A DNA stretch of 64,000 nucleotides from Spartinivicinus poritis (GTDB lineage: Bacteria > Pseudomonadota > Gammaproteobacteria > Pseudomonadales > Zooshikellaceae): contig NZ_JAPMOU010000030.1 in assembly GCF_028858535.1 (NCBI RefSeq), positions 1-64,000 of the forward strand, given 5' to 3'. Position numbers and translations under genes: made by a program. Shown here one piece after another: positions 25,826 through 36,427 of this stretch. Positions within the stretch are counted from its first letter, which is position 1. The number at the start of each line of letters is the position of its first letter. The notes under the pieces were generated by a model. The model saw nothing but the letters and a program-made list of their open reading frames with translations. It made no database searches and was not told the origin of the DNA.

Positions 25826-26914
25826 CTACGCTTTGGTTATATTCATTAAAGACGGCAGATACTGCCTTCTTATTTTCTGCCAATATACTCTGGCCATTAA
25901 ACCAACCAATAACAATGCCATGAAGGTTTCCCAGCCTATCCCTGTTGCATGATGATTCTGGTTGCCAGCTAATGCTATTGACCAGCCAAAATAGTTTATA
26001 GTCGCATCTAGGGCCAAACCACTGAAAATAGCTGTGCTAATAACGCCAACTAAGCATGCAATGAGTGAACGCTTGCCAAGTTCTCGGCCGATCACGCCTA
26101 AGGTAGCAATATTAGTGGCAGGGCCTGCAAGCATAAATACCAGAGCAGCTCCTGGTGAAATACCCGCTAACATTAAACCTGCTGCTAGTGGAGTGGAAGC
26201 TGTTGCGCAAATGTACATGGGAATGCCAATTAGCACCATAACTGCCATGGCAACTACCCCATTACCCCATTCTAAGAAAAAAGTTTGTGGCACATAACTG
26301 GTTATCAAAGCAGCTCCTAGTAAGCCAATGAGTAGCCAGCCTGCGGTATCAGCCAATAAGTCAGTTGTAGCAAACTTTAAAGCAGCTATTAATTTTTGAT
26401 ACAGTGAGTTTGATTTTTTAACCTGATTATTGTTGTCATTTTTACAGCTGGGTTTATTTTTTTGTGTACAGCAACTACTACAGCTTGAGCTACTAGAGAG
26501 ATCTTCATCTGATTTATTTTCAAATAAAGTAACAAGAATGCCTGAAGTTATTGCACTAAAAATAGCTGCAATAGGTCTTGCAATTGCCATAATGGGGCCC
26601 ATCATGGCATAAGACAAGCTAACGGAGTCGACGCCTGTTTCTGGGGTTGCTACCATAAATGCAGTGGTGGCACCTTTTGATGCGCCTGCTCGACGAACAC
26701 CTATTGCTGCTGGAATAACTCCACAAGAGCATAGAGGTAATGGCGCACCAATGAGAGCTGCTTTAAAAACACTACTGAAGCGACCATGTTTAAGGTGCTT
26801 TTCCACCCATGCGGGAGGAACAAATACTTTAATCAGGCCAGCCATAAAAAAGCCTAATAATAACCAAGGGGCTGACTCAGTAAGTAATATCCAAAACTGG
26901 GTAGCGACTGTCAC
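25826..26914 (-). CDS. SO_0444-type metal permease
   Basis: This 362-residue protein matches the permease family annotated as SO_0444-type Cu/Zn efflux transporters (DUF318/YraQ superfamily). It has 8-10 hydrophobic helices and the family motif GAPLPLCSCGVIPAA (Cys62 and Cys64), then STTAFMV-like GATTAFMVATPETGVDSVSLSYA. A hydrophilic loop around 140-165 is full of cysteines (SSSSSCSSCCTQKNKPSCKN) and is a likely metal-binding segment. The second half repeats the pattern with MYICATASTPLAAGLMLAGI. Export of a soft metal is inferred from the family name and the cysteines; the nearby zinc uptake genes make zinc or copper homeostasis reasonable. Confidence 0.85.
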   Translation of the reverse strand: MTVATQFWILLTESAPWLLLGFFMAGLIKVFVPPAWVEKHLKHGRFSSVFKAALIGAPLPLCSCGVIPAAIGVRRAGASKGATTAFMVATPETGVDSVSLSYAMMGPIMAIARPIAAIFSAITSGILVTLFENKSDEDLSSSSSCSSCCTQKNKPSCKNDNNNQVKKSNSLYQKLIAALKFATTDLLADTAGWLLIGLLGAALITSYVPQTFFLEWGNGVVAMAVMVLIGIPMYICATASTPLAAGLMLAGISPGAALVFMLAGPATNIATLGVIGRELGKRSLIACLVGVISTAIFSGLALDATINYFGWSIALAGNQNHHATGIGWETFMALLLVGLMARVYWQKIRRQYLPSLMNITKA

Positions 26915-27096
26915 TGTTGGTCCTCCGATATTACCAAAGTGTTGTAAGTATTTTAGTGAGAGTTGTTGATAGTCACTCTGGTATAGCTAAATCACACAAG
27001 CAGTATAAACCTTGGAGTTAGCTCTAGGGTCAAGGGGCTATCAAATAAATTTTTGAAGTCGACTTTATCAGTCTGGTGAAGCAGGCAGCCTTGAAT

Positions 27097-27621
27097 TTAA
27101 TTGATTTTTAGCTGAGCAATTGCTTTATTGGCTGGTGCACAGGCTTGTATTGACAGACATGAAGTATATATTTGGAGAATATGATCTCCTACAAAGCCAA
27201 TATAGTGAGACTCGAAAAACACTTTTTGTTTGGCGCCCCTTACTTTTACATTAAAAGTAGAAAAAGGCACATTATCGAGCTTGATAGAGGTTGGTCCTGA
27301 TAAGGGAGTTTTATGTTCAATTTTGATAGTTTCCTGCTGAAAGGATAAAGGATCTTTTGCTTTTATTGGTAGGTTAGCTTTGGCTAATAAACCAATGACA
27401 AACATGACATCTGTGTTAGGTTGCTCGATCTCAACAAAGGTAGATTCCTCTAAGGCTACCCACACTTTTTTGGCATTTGTGCTGGTTAACTCTTCCTTAA
27501 CCGGGGGAATATCTACTTTCCAGTCTTTAGGTATTTCCAATTGTACAGTTGTTTGACTTGCTGCAAACACATGAGCCGCAAGTATTAAACCTAACCCACA
27601 AACAGTTTGCTTTAGTTTCAT
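27097..27621 (-). CDS. Small exported hypothetical protein
   Basis: A protein of about 174 residues from the ATG at 27621, which gives a textbook signal sequence (MKLKQTVCGLGLILAAHVFA). An in-frame GTG at 27648 would add nine residues ahead of it. The mature part is beta-rich with hydrophobic/charged alternation (FVEIEQPNTDVMFVIGLLAKANLP, TFNVKVRGAKQKVFFESHYIGFVGDHILQIYTSC) and two cysteines near the C-terminus (CLSIQAC) that could form a disulfide. The family is unknown to me; it looks like a periplasmic protein. Confidence 0.65.
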   Translation of the reverse strand: MKLKQTVCGLGLILAAHVFAASQTTVQLEIPKDWKVDIPPVKEELTSTNAKKVWVALEESTFVEIEQPNTDVMFVIGLLAKANLPIKAKDPLSFQQETIKIEHKTPLSGPTSIKLDNVPFSTFNVKVRGAKQKVFFESHYIGFVGDHILQIYTSCLSIQACAPANKAIAQLKIN

Positions 27622-27648
27622 CAGAATAACTACCAATTCTGTACTCAC

Positions 27649-27972
27649 TGATTACAGTGTAGATGAAACCCCTTGAATGTGAGGTGGTTTCTTTAGTTGG
27701 GCAAGGGGATAGATTATAAATATAGCAAAAAGTTTGACTAATCGATTTTTTAATATGTCTTGGTTCTATGTCCTTCATTAATTATTTTTTATAAATGTTT
27801 CCCTGGCATTTGCCTCCATTCGGCTAATAGCTGTTTTAACTTGATTCAGTCAGCTTGACTTGGCTTTATTATCGTTGCTAAGCATCAGTCATCAACTATT
27901 TATAGGCTTATGGGGCTTTGTTAGTAAATTGCCGCCCCTAAAAGCCAATTACACTGGTTATGTTGCTATTAG
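27649..27972. other. Intergenic region downstream of the TpsA gene
   Basis: About 320 bp. I see no small immunity-type or orphan toxin gene, which would be expected directly downstream if the adhesin were a contact-dependent inhibition effector. No strong terminator is obvious. Confidence 0.4.
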
Positions 27973-30900
27973 TTACTTTTTAGAAATCAGCGCAGACTCG
28001 ACCGTTTGTTGGTGCTTCTCTGTTGCATAAGTGACAGGTGACGGTACTTCAGTTGCTGTTTTTAGAGCATCTCCAACTGTTTTGCCTGTAGAAATATCAG
28101 CAGAGGCTTGCTTTACTTGGTCAACTATAGGCTGTAAGCCTAATGAGATATTACCTGTCGCTTCAGTTTTATTAACTGAACCAGAAACGCTAGTTGTCTG
28201 GATAGTGCCATCAACATCAACTGAGTCGGCTGCAACTGTGGTTCCTGTTAACGTGGCATCACCACCAACAGTTAACTGCTTAGCCGTTATTTCTGCAGCT
28301 TGTTTAACTGCATGAGAGTTGCTGGTTTTAACATCGGTTTTGGCATTAAACTGATAAGTTAACAAATCTTTTACCTGCCTAATTATGTTTAAGATAGGTA
28401 GATTTTTCTCAGCCACATCAGCAAAAGTAATGGTTCCTGCAGGTCTTTTTACTTCTACAGAAGTATCAACTTCAGTGCTGATATCTTTGTCTTTTATACT
28501 CGTCGCTGTTAAGTCACCACCCACTTTTATATCAGTATTACCAGTAACAGTAGCATTAGTTAACGCTAAGTCATTATTTATAGATATTTTGCCATCACCA
28601 ATTTGCAGTTGGCTGCCTTGGTGATTTACTCGATCGATATCTTTGTATTCAACACCCGTTTTACTTTCTAAGCCTAAGGCCAAGTCTGCTTGCACTTTAA
28701 ATTGCTGGTGTGTTGAAGTTGCTGCATCTAGTTGTATATTTTCAGCTGATATTTGCCCTTGGGTTGCACTTAAATTTGTACCGACCAAGCGAACATTATT
28801 ATCAATTTGTATATCAATGTTATTAACCTGAACATTGCCACCCTTGCGTGTGACTATATCTCTATTGTCATAGCCACCACCAATGCCATTCTTGTAGTTT
28901 CTTCCCTCTGCTTTGGCTTTTTCAACTTTATCTAAACCGCTGATTCTGTCATCGATTAAGGTTGCTTCTAAAGGGTTGATGGATAATTTAGCATTCCAGC
29001 CACTTCCTTTTACTGTTGAAGTAGTCGCTTCATGAGTAAGATTTTTCGCTTGAATTTTTAAAAAGTTTGCTTTTACATCGGTGCCTACGAAGTTGACATC
29101 GCCATTATTGGAGGTCACCTCAATTGCACCACCATTAATCGAACCAGCCTGTTGCTCAGTTGTTGTATAGTTAGCACGGCTAAACTCTAAGTTTAATCCA
29201 CTGGTTCGTTCATTGGTTAGTTTGTGTTTAGTAAATGGCTTGGTTTTCCTTTTTACTATAAAGTTATCTAATGCTTTATGATCGCTGTTAATAGAAACAA
29301 CATCTTTTTTCTGTTCTATACCTAAGCCTGCATTGTTGATGCTTTCATTAATAAAGCTAGTGTTAGTGACTGCCTGAAAATCAACACCACCTTTACCAGC
29401 CAGAGTGAATTGTGCATCATTACCCGTAGCAAGATTAGCCCCTTGGATAACAGTGTTATCTTTACCAGAGACAATCTTGATGCCCTGTTGAGAGCTTATA
29501 TTGCTAACAACTGCAGTTTGACTGCCTGATTCAGTGTCATTCCACTGTACATCAGCACCAATATTTGCAAAGCTCTTAGCTCGTTTAAGCTTATTAAAGG
29601 CACCATTCTTCAAGCTTTTTGATTTGTCTTTTTTGTTTGTATCTTTTGCAGCCACTTCATTTTTATCTTTTTGGTCAGAGTCACTCTTATCAGTGGCGCT
29701 AGTATCATTTTTACCTCTTAAGTTAGCTTCATCATTATCAGCTTTAATACCTAATTCAGCTGCAACCTTGTGATGAGATACATTACTGCTTTCTGAATCA
29801 TAAACAGCCAATAATTCAGTACTACCTTTTTCAGCAATAAAGTCTGTTTTACCTTCTGCATTAACTTGAGTAGCTTCTAGGGTAATATCACCATTTTTTG
29901 CAGTGAAACGAATATCACCACCTGCTGTTATCGTACCAACTTTGTGAGTGGTTGATGATTTTGTTGCTATTTTGTCTTCATAATGGCCGGCAATGCCAAA
30001 TCCCTTAGATGACTTTACTCTTGTATCATCAATATTTTGTTTAGTTTTATAGGCAACTTCTGCGCCTTTCTTATAAACACTGCTTGAAGTTACTTTATCT
30101 TTCAGTTGACCAAGTTTTGAAGGTTTATCCGACGTCGAAGAAAATAAATTTGTTGCTTTATTTTTGGCTTTACCAAATAGATTATCTGATAGTTGGTCTG
30201 TCCATACATCTCCTTTTTTATTTTTGCCAATCTTAAAGCTTAACTCACCACCTACCTTAAATGTGCGATCTGATGAAGTTGAGGTGTTTTTTGCTGCTGC
30301 AAAAGTAAAATTATTTTCTGAAACACCTAAAACATCACTGCCAGTAGATATATCGACTCCTTCTATATAACCTTCATCAACATTAAATAATACGTTGCCA
30401 CCTTTGGCATTAATACTTCCCACAACAGCAGTCATATCTTTACTGGAACCGTTATTCCAATGGTATTCGCCTTTAGTAGTGACACGAAGATCTTTAGTAG
30501 TTTGCGTTGCAAGACGTGCACTACCAGAACCACCCTCAGCAAATGATGAAGAAATAGCTGAATTGTATGCGGCTATGTGGTTGTATTGATCTGCGTTGAT
30601 GACTACATCACCTGAAGTTGTCTTAAGATTTGAGCCCTCTAAAACTAAGTTCTTACCTGTTAAAATAACTTGTTTTCCACTAATAGTGCCAGTAACCGCC
30701 GCTTTATTGGTTGTTTGGCTGTTACTTTTGTCATATCCACCAGCAAGGTTAAAACCAAAATCAGGGTCAATGTGTTGTGTTTCAATAGAGGTAGGAATAA
30801 CGCCATTTCGAATATCTTTAACTTGATCATCATAAACTGTTTTTAGGCTAGGGTTGATGGTAACCCCTATACTGCCAAAGCCAGTCTCTGAGGTTTTAGT

Positions 30901-33900
30901 AACCGTATTTGTATTTTGAACAGCATTTTGTTTAATATTTTTAGCGGATAGCTCTATGCTTCCACCAGCATTCAGGTTGCTGGCCTCATCAACAATATTA
31001 TTCCCTACATTAAGTTGAATATTACCACCTGCACTAAAGGTATTCACTACGGCATTAGAGGAAGACTGAGTAGACTTTTCATTATTGTAATTCACTTTAA
31101 AGTCATTACCGACACGTTCTACCCCCGCATAGTAGGTAATACCTGCTGTAGTTTCCGTAGTTTCTTTACTATTAGTTTCAGTATTGTATGCTGCCTGGTT
31201 ATCAATTTCTTTTGCTGTTACAGCAATATTATTGGTTGCAGTTAAATCAGCACCATTAGTTTTAAAGGTTTCTTGGGTTTCAATATTAATATTGTTTCCT
31301 GCAGCTAAGCCACCTTTAACAGCTGTTGACGCATCATGGTTTTCAACAGTATTAGTGACCTTTATACCAATTGTACCACTAGCCTCGCCTGCTTCATCAT
31401 TAACATTTCCTTCAGTAAAAAATGCTGTGCTGTTTTTATCTGTATTAGATGAGTTATTATTGAAAGCAGTTTCAATAATAATATCGCCTATTGCTTTAAT
31501 ATTTAGGTCTTTAGCTGCTTTTACCAGGCTACCCACTATTTGAGTATCTTTGGCACTTGATAGTTGAATGTTGGTATTAGATAAAACCTCTGACCCAACC
31601 GCTTCTGTTTTTCTTGAATCAGAGTCTGTATTAGAAGTTGCTATACAAATAAAACGGTTTTTGTATTCTGATAGCTCAGCTTCTCTAATATTGGTTGCAC
31701 TATCAATAGTAATGGACTCTTTTTCAGTTAATGCATATGCACCTTTCTCACCGGAAACAGTACTGCCTTGAATACGGATATTGTTTTCAGCATTAATGAA
31801 TAGCCCACCACCAGCCTTAACGGTAGAACGTTCATTTAGCATATCATCACGATTTGTGCTACCTGAAGATCCCCAGAAGGCTCCACCTACCGTATCGCCA
31901 CTATATGAATTTTGGCTACTGGTTTGACTGTATTGGCGGGTAGTAATATTTACATCATCATTTGCATCAAGAATTATGTTTCCTTCCGCAGATAATTCAG
32001 TCGCAGCAAGGGTTATTGATTTATCCGATTGAATGGCCAAGTTTTTCCCTGCAGAAACTGTTGTTCGACTAACCGTTTGTTTAGTATTTTGATTATTTGA
32101 AGTTTGGCTTGTGAAGCCATCAGAATTACTTGACTTATTCTTATTTGATGAAGTAATAACACGACCAATGAGCTCTACTCCTCCTTGCGTATTAGCATGA
32201 AAGTTATTTTTTGCACTGATCTTTGCGCCTTCGGCAGTTAAATTATTTCCAGCTAAAATATTAATATTGCCATCAGAGACTACATGGGCTGCGGAAAGCT
32301 TAACTGAATCATTTACATTAAGATCAATATTGTTGCCTGCTATAATACTGGTTCTATTTAGGTCTCTACTTACTTGGTTTCTATCTTGCTTTCTACTGGT
32401 TAATGACCAGCCTTCGTTCTTTGTTCTTAAAGAGTATGAACTTGAGTGGCTATTTAAGCTATCAGTGAAAATAATGCTTCCTTTTGTCTGTGATTTAATG
32501 CTGTTTTCTGCATTAAGCCTAGCACCATTAGTCTCTAAATTGCCCCCTGAGCTAAGGACTAAATTTTCACCTGCACTAATAATAACACCTTGTTTGTTTG
32601 CGATTTTAGTATTATTGCTCGTACTTTTTTCATATAGCCTATACCACTCATAAAAGTCTATATTGGTCTCAACCGTGTTTTCTACAGAGTTTAGCTTGAT
32701 ATCACTATCAGCAGTTAGATTAATGCTTTTGTTTGCGGTTAGCTTAGATCCATCTAACCTTGCTTTACCACCAGCATTAATACTGATATCACCTGTTGCA
32801 GTTAGCTGAGTAGTGTGACTACGCTTGATAGTTTGGGTATTTGTCGTTATTGTTTCACCAATATCAGTCCCAGCGAAATCTTCATGTAATTGATAATCTC
32901 TTTTAGTGTTAGTGTCGATTGTAGATAATCTGTTAAGGTTAATCTGTTTATCAGCAGCTATATTTATATTTTTTGATTCTACAGCTGCTGCAGTCAGATT
33001 GATATTATTCTTTGCTTTTAAGTCAATATTTTCTTTGCTCTTCAGTTTAGCTCTTTGTATGGAGCTATTATTATTTATCTTTTTTGAAGCAATGTTTATA
33101 TTGCCAGCTGATGCTATAGAGATTGACTCGTCAGCTTTAATATTTGCACCACTTAAGTTAACACCCGCACCTTTAGCAGTATTCACTATTCGAATACGAC
33201 CAGCTTGCATGGCACCTAATAACTGTGCATCGAAACTACTAACTGCTTGGGTTAAAGGTTTTATCGCTTTAATAGTTCCCGATTGCTGGTCATAATCTAC
33301 CTGGTTTAATCCAGCAATTATATTAAGTTCTTTACCTGCTTTAACTTGGCCATTAACGGTTACTTTCGGTGCAATCAAGTTTAAAACTGTATCTTTTGCT
33401 GAAACATTACCTGTTACATGTAAGCTAGCATTTTGATTATTAACATTAAATGACTTTATTTCACCATCATTAATATTTGGCTTACCAACAGCTAAAGTGG
33501 CATTGGGTGTATTAATAAAACCACAACCATCACAGCTAATACCGTTAGGGTTAGCAATGATTAATTTAGCCGAATTACCTAATACTTCTTGTAAGCCCAG
33601 AATCGTAGAGGGGTTTTTACTAACGACTTCATTTAAGATAACAGAGGCAGCTTGGCCATTTAAATTACTATTTGCCTTTAACGATTTATTTAGTATTTGT
33701 GAGTGTGCCTTAGATGTTGCATTATTTAAAACGGCCCCTTTTCGGCTCACATTATATTTGTTGAACGTATTATGGGATAAACCTTTACTATTAGGTTTTG
33801 CTATATTGACGATATCGACCCCATTTTGCTGGGTAACAGTAGTATTGCTATTGGTAGGATTAATTCCTCCTGCAAAGACAGCATGAGTAGTTGTTGCTAG

Positions 33901-33963
33901 AGCTGCAACTATTGCTAACTTTAATTTACCTTTGCTGCTTAATCCTGGTAATACTCTACCCAT
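27973..33963 (-). CDS. Filamentous-hemagglutinin-like exoprotein (TpsA)
   Basis: A secreted adhesin of about 1996 residues, exported by the TpsB protein encoded upstream. The ATG at 33963 is preferred because ACGGAG lies 8 bases before it; an in-frame GTG at 33981 gives a longer, less natural signal. After the signal (KLAIVAALATTTHAVFA) the two-partner secretion domain shows NTFNKYNVSRKGAVLNN and the hallmark NPNGISCDGCGF. The rest is a long beta-helix of repeats (for example ISINAGGKARLDGSKLTANKSINLTADSDIKL), with several hemagglutinin-type segments. The C-terminus (YATEKHQQTVESALISKK) has no VENN motif or recognisable toxin. Role in adhesion or biofilm is inferred from the family. Confidence 0.92.
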   Translation of the reverse strand: MGRVLPGLSSKGKLKLAIVAALATTTHAVFAGGINPTNSNTTVTQQNGVDIVNIAKPNSKGLSHNTFNKYNVSRKGAVLNNATSKAHSQILNKSLKANSNLNGQAASVILNEVVSKNPSTILGLQEVLGNSAKLIIANPNGISCDGCGFINTPNATLAVGKPNINDGEIKSFNVNNQNASLHVTGNVSAKDTVLNLIAPKVTVNGQVKAGKELNIIAGLNQVDYDQQSGTIKAIKPLTQAVSSFDAQLLGAMQAGRIRIVNTAKGAGVNLSGANIKADESISIASAGNINIASKKINNNSSIQRAKLKSKENIDLKAKNNINLTAAAVESKNINIAADKQINLNRLSTIDTNTKRDYQLHEDFAGTDIGETITTNTQTIKRSHTTQLTATGDISINAGGKARLDGSKLTANKSINLTADSDIKLNSVENTVETNIDFYEWYRLYEKSTSNNTKIANKQGVIISAGENLVLSSGGNLETNGARLNAENSIKSQTKGSIIFTDSLNSHSSSYSLRTKNEGWSLTSRKQDRNQVSRDLNRTSIIAGNNIDLNVNDSVKLSAAHVVSDGNINILAGNNLTAEGAKISAKNNFHANTQGGVELIGRVITSSNKNKSSNSDGFTSQTSNNQNTKQTVSRTTVSAGKNLAIQSDKSITLAATELSAEGNIILDANDDVNITTRQYSQTSSQNSYSGDTVGGAFWGSSGSTNRDDMLNERSTVKAGGGLFINAENNIRIQGSTVSGEKGAYALTEKESITIDSATNIREAELSEYKNRFICIATSNTDSDSRKTEAVGSEVLSNTNIQLSSAKDTQIVGSLVKAAKDLNIKAIGDIIIETAFNNNSSNTDKNSTAFFTEGNVNDEAGEASGTIGIKVTNTVENHDASTAVKGGLAAGNNINIETQETFKTNGADLTATNNIAVTAKEIDNQAAYNTETNSKETTETTAGITYYAGVERVGNDFKVNYNNEKSTQSSSNAVVNTFSAGGNIQLNVGNNIVDEASNLNAGGSIELSAKNIKQNAVQNTNTVTKTSETGFGSIGVTINPSLKTVYDDQVKDIRNGVIPTSIETQHIDPDFGFNLAGGYDKSNSQTTNKAAVTGTISGKQVILTGKNLVLEGSNLKTTSGDVVINADQYNHIAAYNSAISSSFAEGGSGSARLATQTTKDLRVTTKGEYHWNNGSSKDMTAVVGSINAKGGNVLFNVDEGYIEGVDISTGSDVLGVSENNFTFAAAKNTSTSSDRTFKVGGELSFKIGKNKKGDVWTDQLSDNLFGKAKNKATNLFSSTSDKPSKLGQLKDKVTSSSVYKKGAEVAYKTKQNIDDTRVKSSKGFGIAGHYEDKIATKSSTTHKVGTITAGGDIRFTAKNGDITLEATQVNAEGKTDFIAEKGSTELLAVYDSESSNVSHHKVAAELGIKADNDEANLRGKNDTSATDKSDSDQKDKNEVAAKDTNKKDKSKSLKNGAFNKLKRAKSFANIGADVQWNDTESGSQTAVVSNISSQQGIKIVSGKDNTVIQGANLATGNDAQFTLAGKGGVDFQAVTNTSFINESINNAGLGIEQKKDVVSINSDHKALDNFIVKRKTKPFTKHKLTNERTSGLNLEFSRANYTTTEQQAGSINGGAIEVTSNNGDVNFVGTDVKANFLKIQAKNLTHEATTSTVKGSGWNAKLSINPLEATLIDDRISGLDKVEKAKAEGRNYKNGIGGGYDNRDIVTRKGGNVQVNNIDIQIDNNVRLVGTNLSATQGQISAENIQLDAATSTHQQFKVQADLALGLESKTGVEYKDIDRVNHQGSQLQIGDGKISINNDLALTNATVTGNTDIKVGGDLTATSIKDKDISTEVDTSVEVKRPAGTITFADVAEKNLPILNIIRQVKDLLTYQFNAKTDVKTSNSHAVKQAAEITAKQLTVGGDATLTGTTVAADSVDVDGTIQTTSVSGSVNKTEATGNISLGLQPIVDQVKQASADISTGKTVGDALKTATEVPSPVTYATEKHQQTVESALISKK

Positions 33964-33981
33964 GTTGATTTCTCCGTACAC

Positions 33982-34551
33982 AAAATAAATATTTCCTAGG
34001 GAAGCAAACAGCCGAAAAGTATTTGCTTCAAAAAATTTTCAAGTTTTCTGTGGCTGATCTTGAGCTGGAAGTGGGTTTATTTTTGGTCTCAAGTCATACA
34101 GATGTTTAATTTGGTGGGAAGTATACTGATTATTTAATAAACGCGATAAACGAAAAATACTATATGTTTTATTAATAAAAGTAATGGCCAAAAAGTTGTC
34201 ACATATAGACCTAGAATCGCTGGAAATCTATCGGATTGATAGCATATAAAAGTAAAAAATTAATTTTATATAAACAAAAGTTAGGTTGTTTTATTAGCTT
34301 AAGTGAGTTGGCGTTATGCGAGCAATGTTGATCAAGCTCTTTAAAATCAATGTGTTAAAGATACAACTCAGCTTTTAGCTGTTGTGAGGAAGCTAGATTA
34401 TGAAATAATGCAGATATTATAAAACTGAGCAAGTTGCTCAGTAGTGTGAAAGATTTATAGCTTTAGCGATATCGCTGATCAAATTGGCTTGAATAAGTTT
34501 ACATTATAAAGTAATAAATTTTTGGAATTTAAAAATGGCAACTTTAATTAT
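33982..34551. other. AT-rich gap between TpsB and TpsA genes
   Basis: About 570 bp without a coding frame between the TpsB stop and the TpsA start. Most TPS pairs are much closer, so TpsA probably has its own promoter or a long leader here. A stretch near 34305-34450 is somewhat less AT-rich, but I see no clear motif. Confidence 0.45.
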
Positions 34552-36216
34552 TCACCAATTAATGGAAAATCTAATCAATGCGTGCCAGCCTTCTTGATCA
34601 AAATTGTCTGGCTTTTTTAAAGAACGTGCTAGCTGGATATCGAACTGAGAGGTTTGTTCCCAATTCAAGGTGATTCCTGTGGTGATACCAGCAAGTTCTC
34701 TAGCAGGGATGTCACCACTTTTGGCTACTCGACCAGTATCTAAACCAAGATAAGGGCGCCATTGAAGTTCTTCTAGAATCAAGCTATTCCGGGGGGCATA
34801 AAGAGTGTTTTGCCAGTAAATTCCTTTGCTGGCGCTAGCACTTTGATCTCTAAAACCTCTAACGCTATAAGGGTTACCTATTTGTAATTGCTCTGTTCCT
34901 GGCAGCAGGTCACGGCTGAATTGCCCTGAAAGCAGGCTAGTAAATTGCCAGTTATTTGAAAAGGCTTTAATTACATTGATACTATAGCGCCATTTTTTAA
35001 ATTGAGTGTCAGGAGGGTCTGTGTTATCACCACCAATAATGCCAAGCCCCTGGCTATAACCTAGCTCGGAGATCCACAAGGCTCCAAGCCCAATACGAAA
35101 CCAGTTAATAGAAAAGTCGGCAATTGTCAGGTCATGACTACTAATAGTAAGAAGTAGAGTATCTACAAAATTCCTTATTTTTTTATGAGTTAATTGTCCA
35201 GCTAAACTGACTTTATTCTTTTGATCACGAAAAGCCACATAGTCTACTCTACCGCCTTGTTCCCTGGTGAAGCCGCTTGCATCTAACGCTACAGCTAAGT
35301 CTTCGATGGGTGTCAGGTACTCAAACTCACTGGCAAATAAAGAGAAAGTCCAATACCCATAGGGAACAGACCAACTTATAGACTTGCTTTCATTATCCTG
35401 GTGGGCAAACCACAGTTGATGGCGCCAACTTAAAAATAAATTATCATTTAATCCAAATAAGTTGTCATAGCTAAAATTAATACTACCAGAGTCCCTACCT
35501 TCACTATAGTTATCGCCGTTTATGTATAAATGCCATGGCTTTTCATCTGTATTATTGACCACTAACTGGCTAGTACCAAAGGTGTTGCCTGGTGCTAAAT
35601 CAACAGTGACATCGTTAGAAGCTAGTCGATTGATTTGGTCAAGCCCTTGTTCTAAGTCTCTGATATTAAAAGTATCTTTATATAGTCTTGGAATAGCAGT
35701 CTTGATATTAATGGGACTACCTTTTGCGTGAGTGACCAGGGAAATTTTTCCTTCTACAATAGGAATCACTAAGTTGGTGTCATCATCAATAACAGGCTTT
35801 AAAGGTCGACTAGTAATGTAGCCACCTTCAATATAGAAACGAGTGATATCTAGAAGTAATTGATTTATTTTCTTTGCTGTTAGACAAGAGCTTTCATAAT
35901 GGCTAGTTAGTCTATGTTGTTCTTCGCTTGAAATAAGATCTGCGTTTTGTAAATTCACTTTATCTACATTAATACATTGTGTATCGTCGAACTGCTTTTT
36001 TTCTGGCTCATATTTAAGTTCTTGGCCTGGAGTGAACTGTTGTTTTCTCTTTATTTCTTCAGCCTTCTTTCGTTGTTCCTCGTCTAAAAGAGGGTTTCTT
36101 ACACTAGTCGTAGGTGTAGGTAGGTCAACAGCTAATACGCTTTGATATAAAAAACAGTTGATGGATATCAAGTATATTGATAGCTTATATCTTTTTGTTT
36201 TTATAAGTGAATACAT
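34552..36216 (-). CDS. Two-partner secretion outer membrane transporter (TpsB, ShlB/FhaC family)
   Basis: This 554-residue outer membrane protein exports the TpsA adhesin. The N-terminus has a signal (LSIYLISINCFLYQSVLA) and a helical plug-like stretch (LLDEEQRKKAEEIKRKQQFTPG), then POTRA domains at about 75-200 (CLTAKKINQLLLDITRFYIEGGYITSRP; LDQINRLASNDVTVDLAPG). The C-terminal barrel contains the conserved VRGF loop (NPYSVRGFRDQSASASKGIYW region, near residue 450) and ends with an aromatic residue (IRFSINW), the sorting signal for barrel assembly. It lies upstream of tpsA on the same strand. Confidence 0.93.
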   Translation of the reverse strand: MYSLIKTKRYKLSIYLISINCFLYQSVLAVDLPTPTTSVRNPLLDEEQRKKAEEIKRKQQFTPGQELKYEPEKKQFDDTQCINVDKVNLQNADLISSEEQHRLTSHYESSCLTAKKINQLLLDITRFYIEGGYITSRPLKPVIDDDTNLVIPIVEGKISLVTHAKGSPINIKTAIPRLYKDTFNIRDLEQGLDQINRLASNDVTVDLAPGNTFGTSQLVVNNTDEKPWHLYINGDNYSEGRDSGSINFSYDNLFGLNDNLFLSWRHQLWFAHQDNESKSISWSVPYGYWTFSLFASEFEYLTPIEDLAVALDASGFTREQGGRVDYVAFRDQKNKVSLAGQLTHKKIRNFVDTLLLTISSHDLTIADFSINWFRIGLGALWISELGYSQGLGIIGGDNTDPPDTQFKKWRYSINVIKAFSNNWQFTSLLSGQFSRDLLPGTEQLQIGNPYSVRGFRDQSASASKGIYWQNTLYAPRNSLILEELQWRPYLGLDTGRVAKSGDIPARELAGITTGITLNWEQTSQFDIQLARSLKKPDNFDQEGWHALIRFSINW

Positions 36217-36427
36217 TACTTTTTTTTCTTATTAAATACTGTATTGCTTGTGTTGAAAAAGGTGAATAGTGCTTCATTGAAGATAATGAGTAATTCAAAT
36301 TGTAGTAAAGAAAAATTAATATGACACTTATAAGATAAACTCAAACAAAGATTGGCGCGGTGGTTGCTGCACTATTGAGTTATACTTTTTTCCTACTGAT
36401 ATGGAAATCACATGATGACTGTAAACT

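Noticed and set aside
27649-27972. Possible immunity gene downstream of the TpsA adhesin
   Set aside because: No frame of useful length with a start and ribosome binding site is present.
27973-28900. Contact-dependent inhibition toxin at the adhesin C-terminus
   Set aside because: No VENN-type motif or change from repeat to globular sequence is visible; beta-helix-like repeats continue almost to the end.
28031-33886. Series of plus-strand open frames opposite the adhesin gene
   Set aside because: They are shadows of the repetitive TpsA coding strand: hydrophobic, repetitive and without ribosome binding sites or family likeness.
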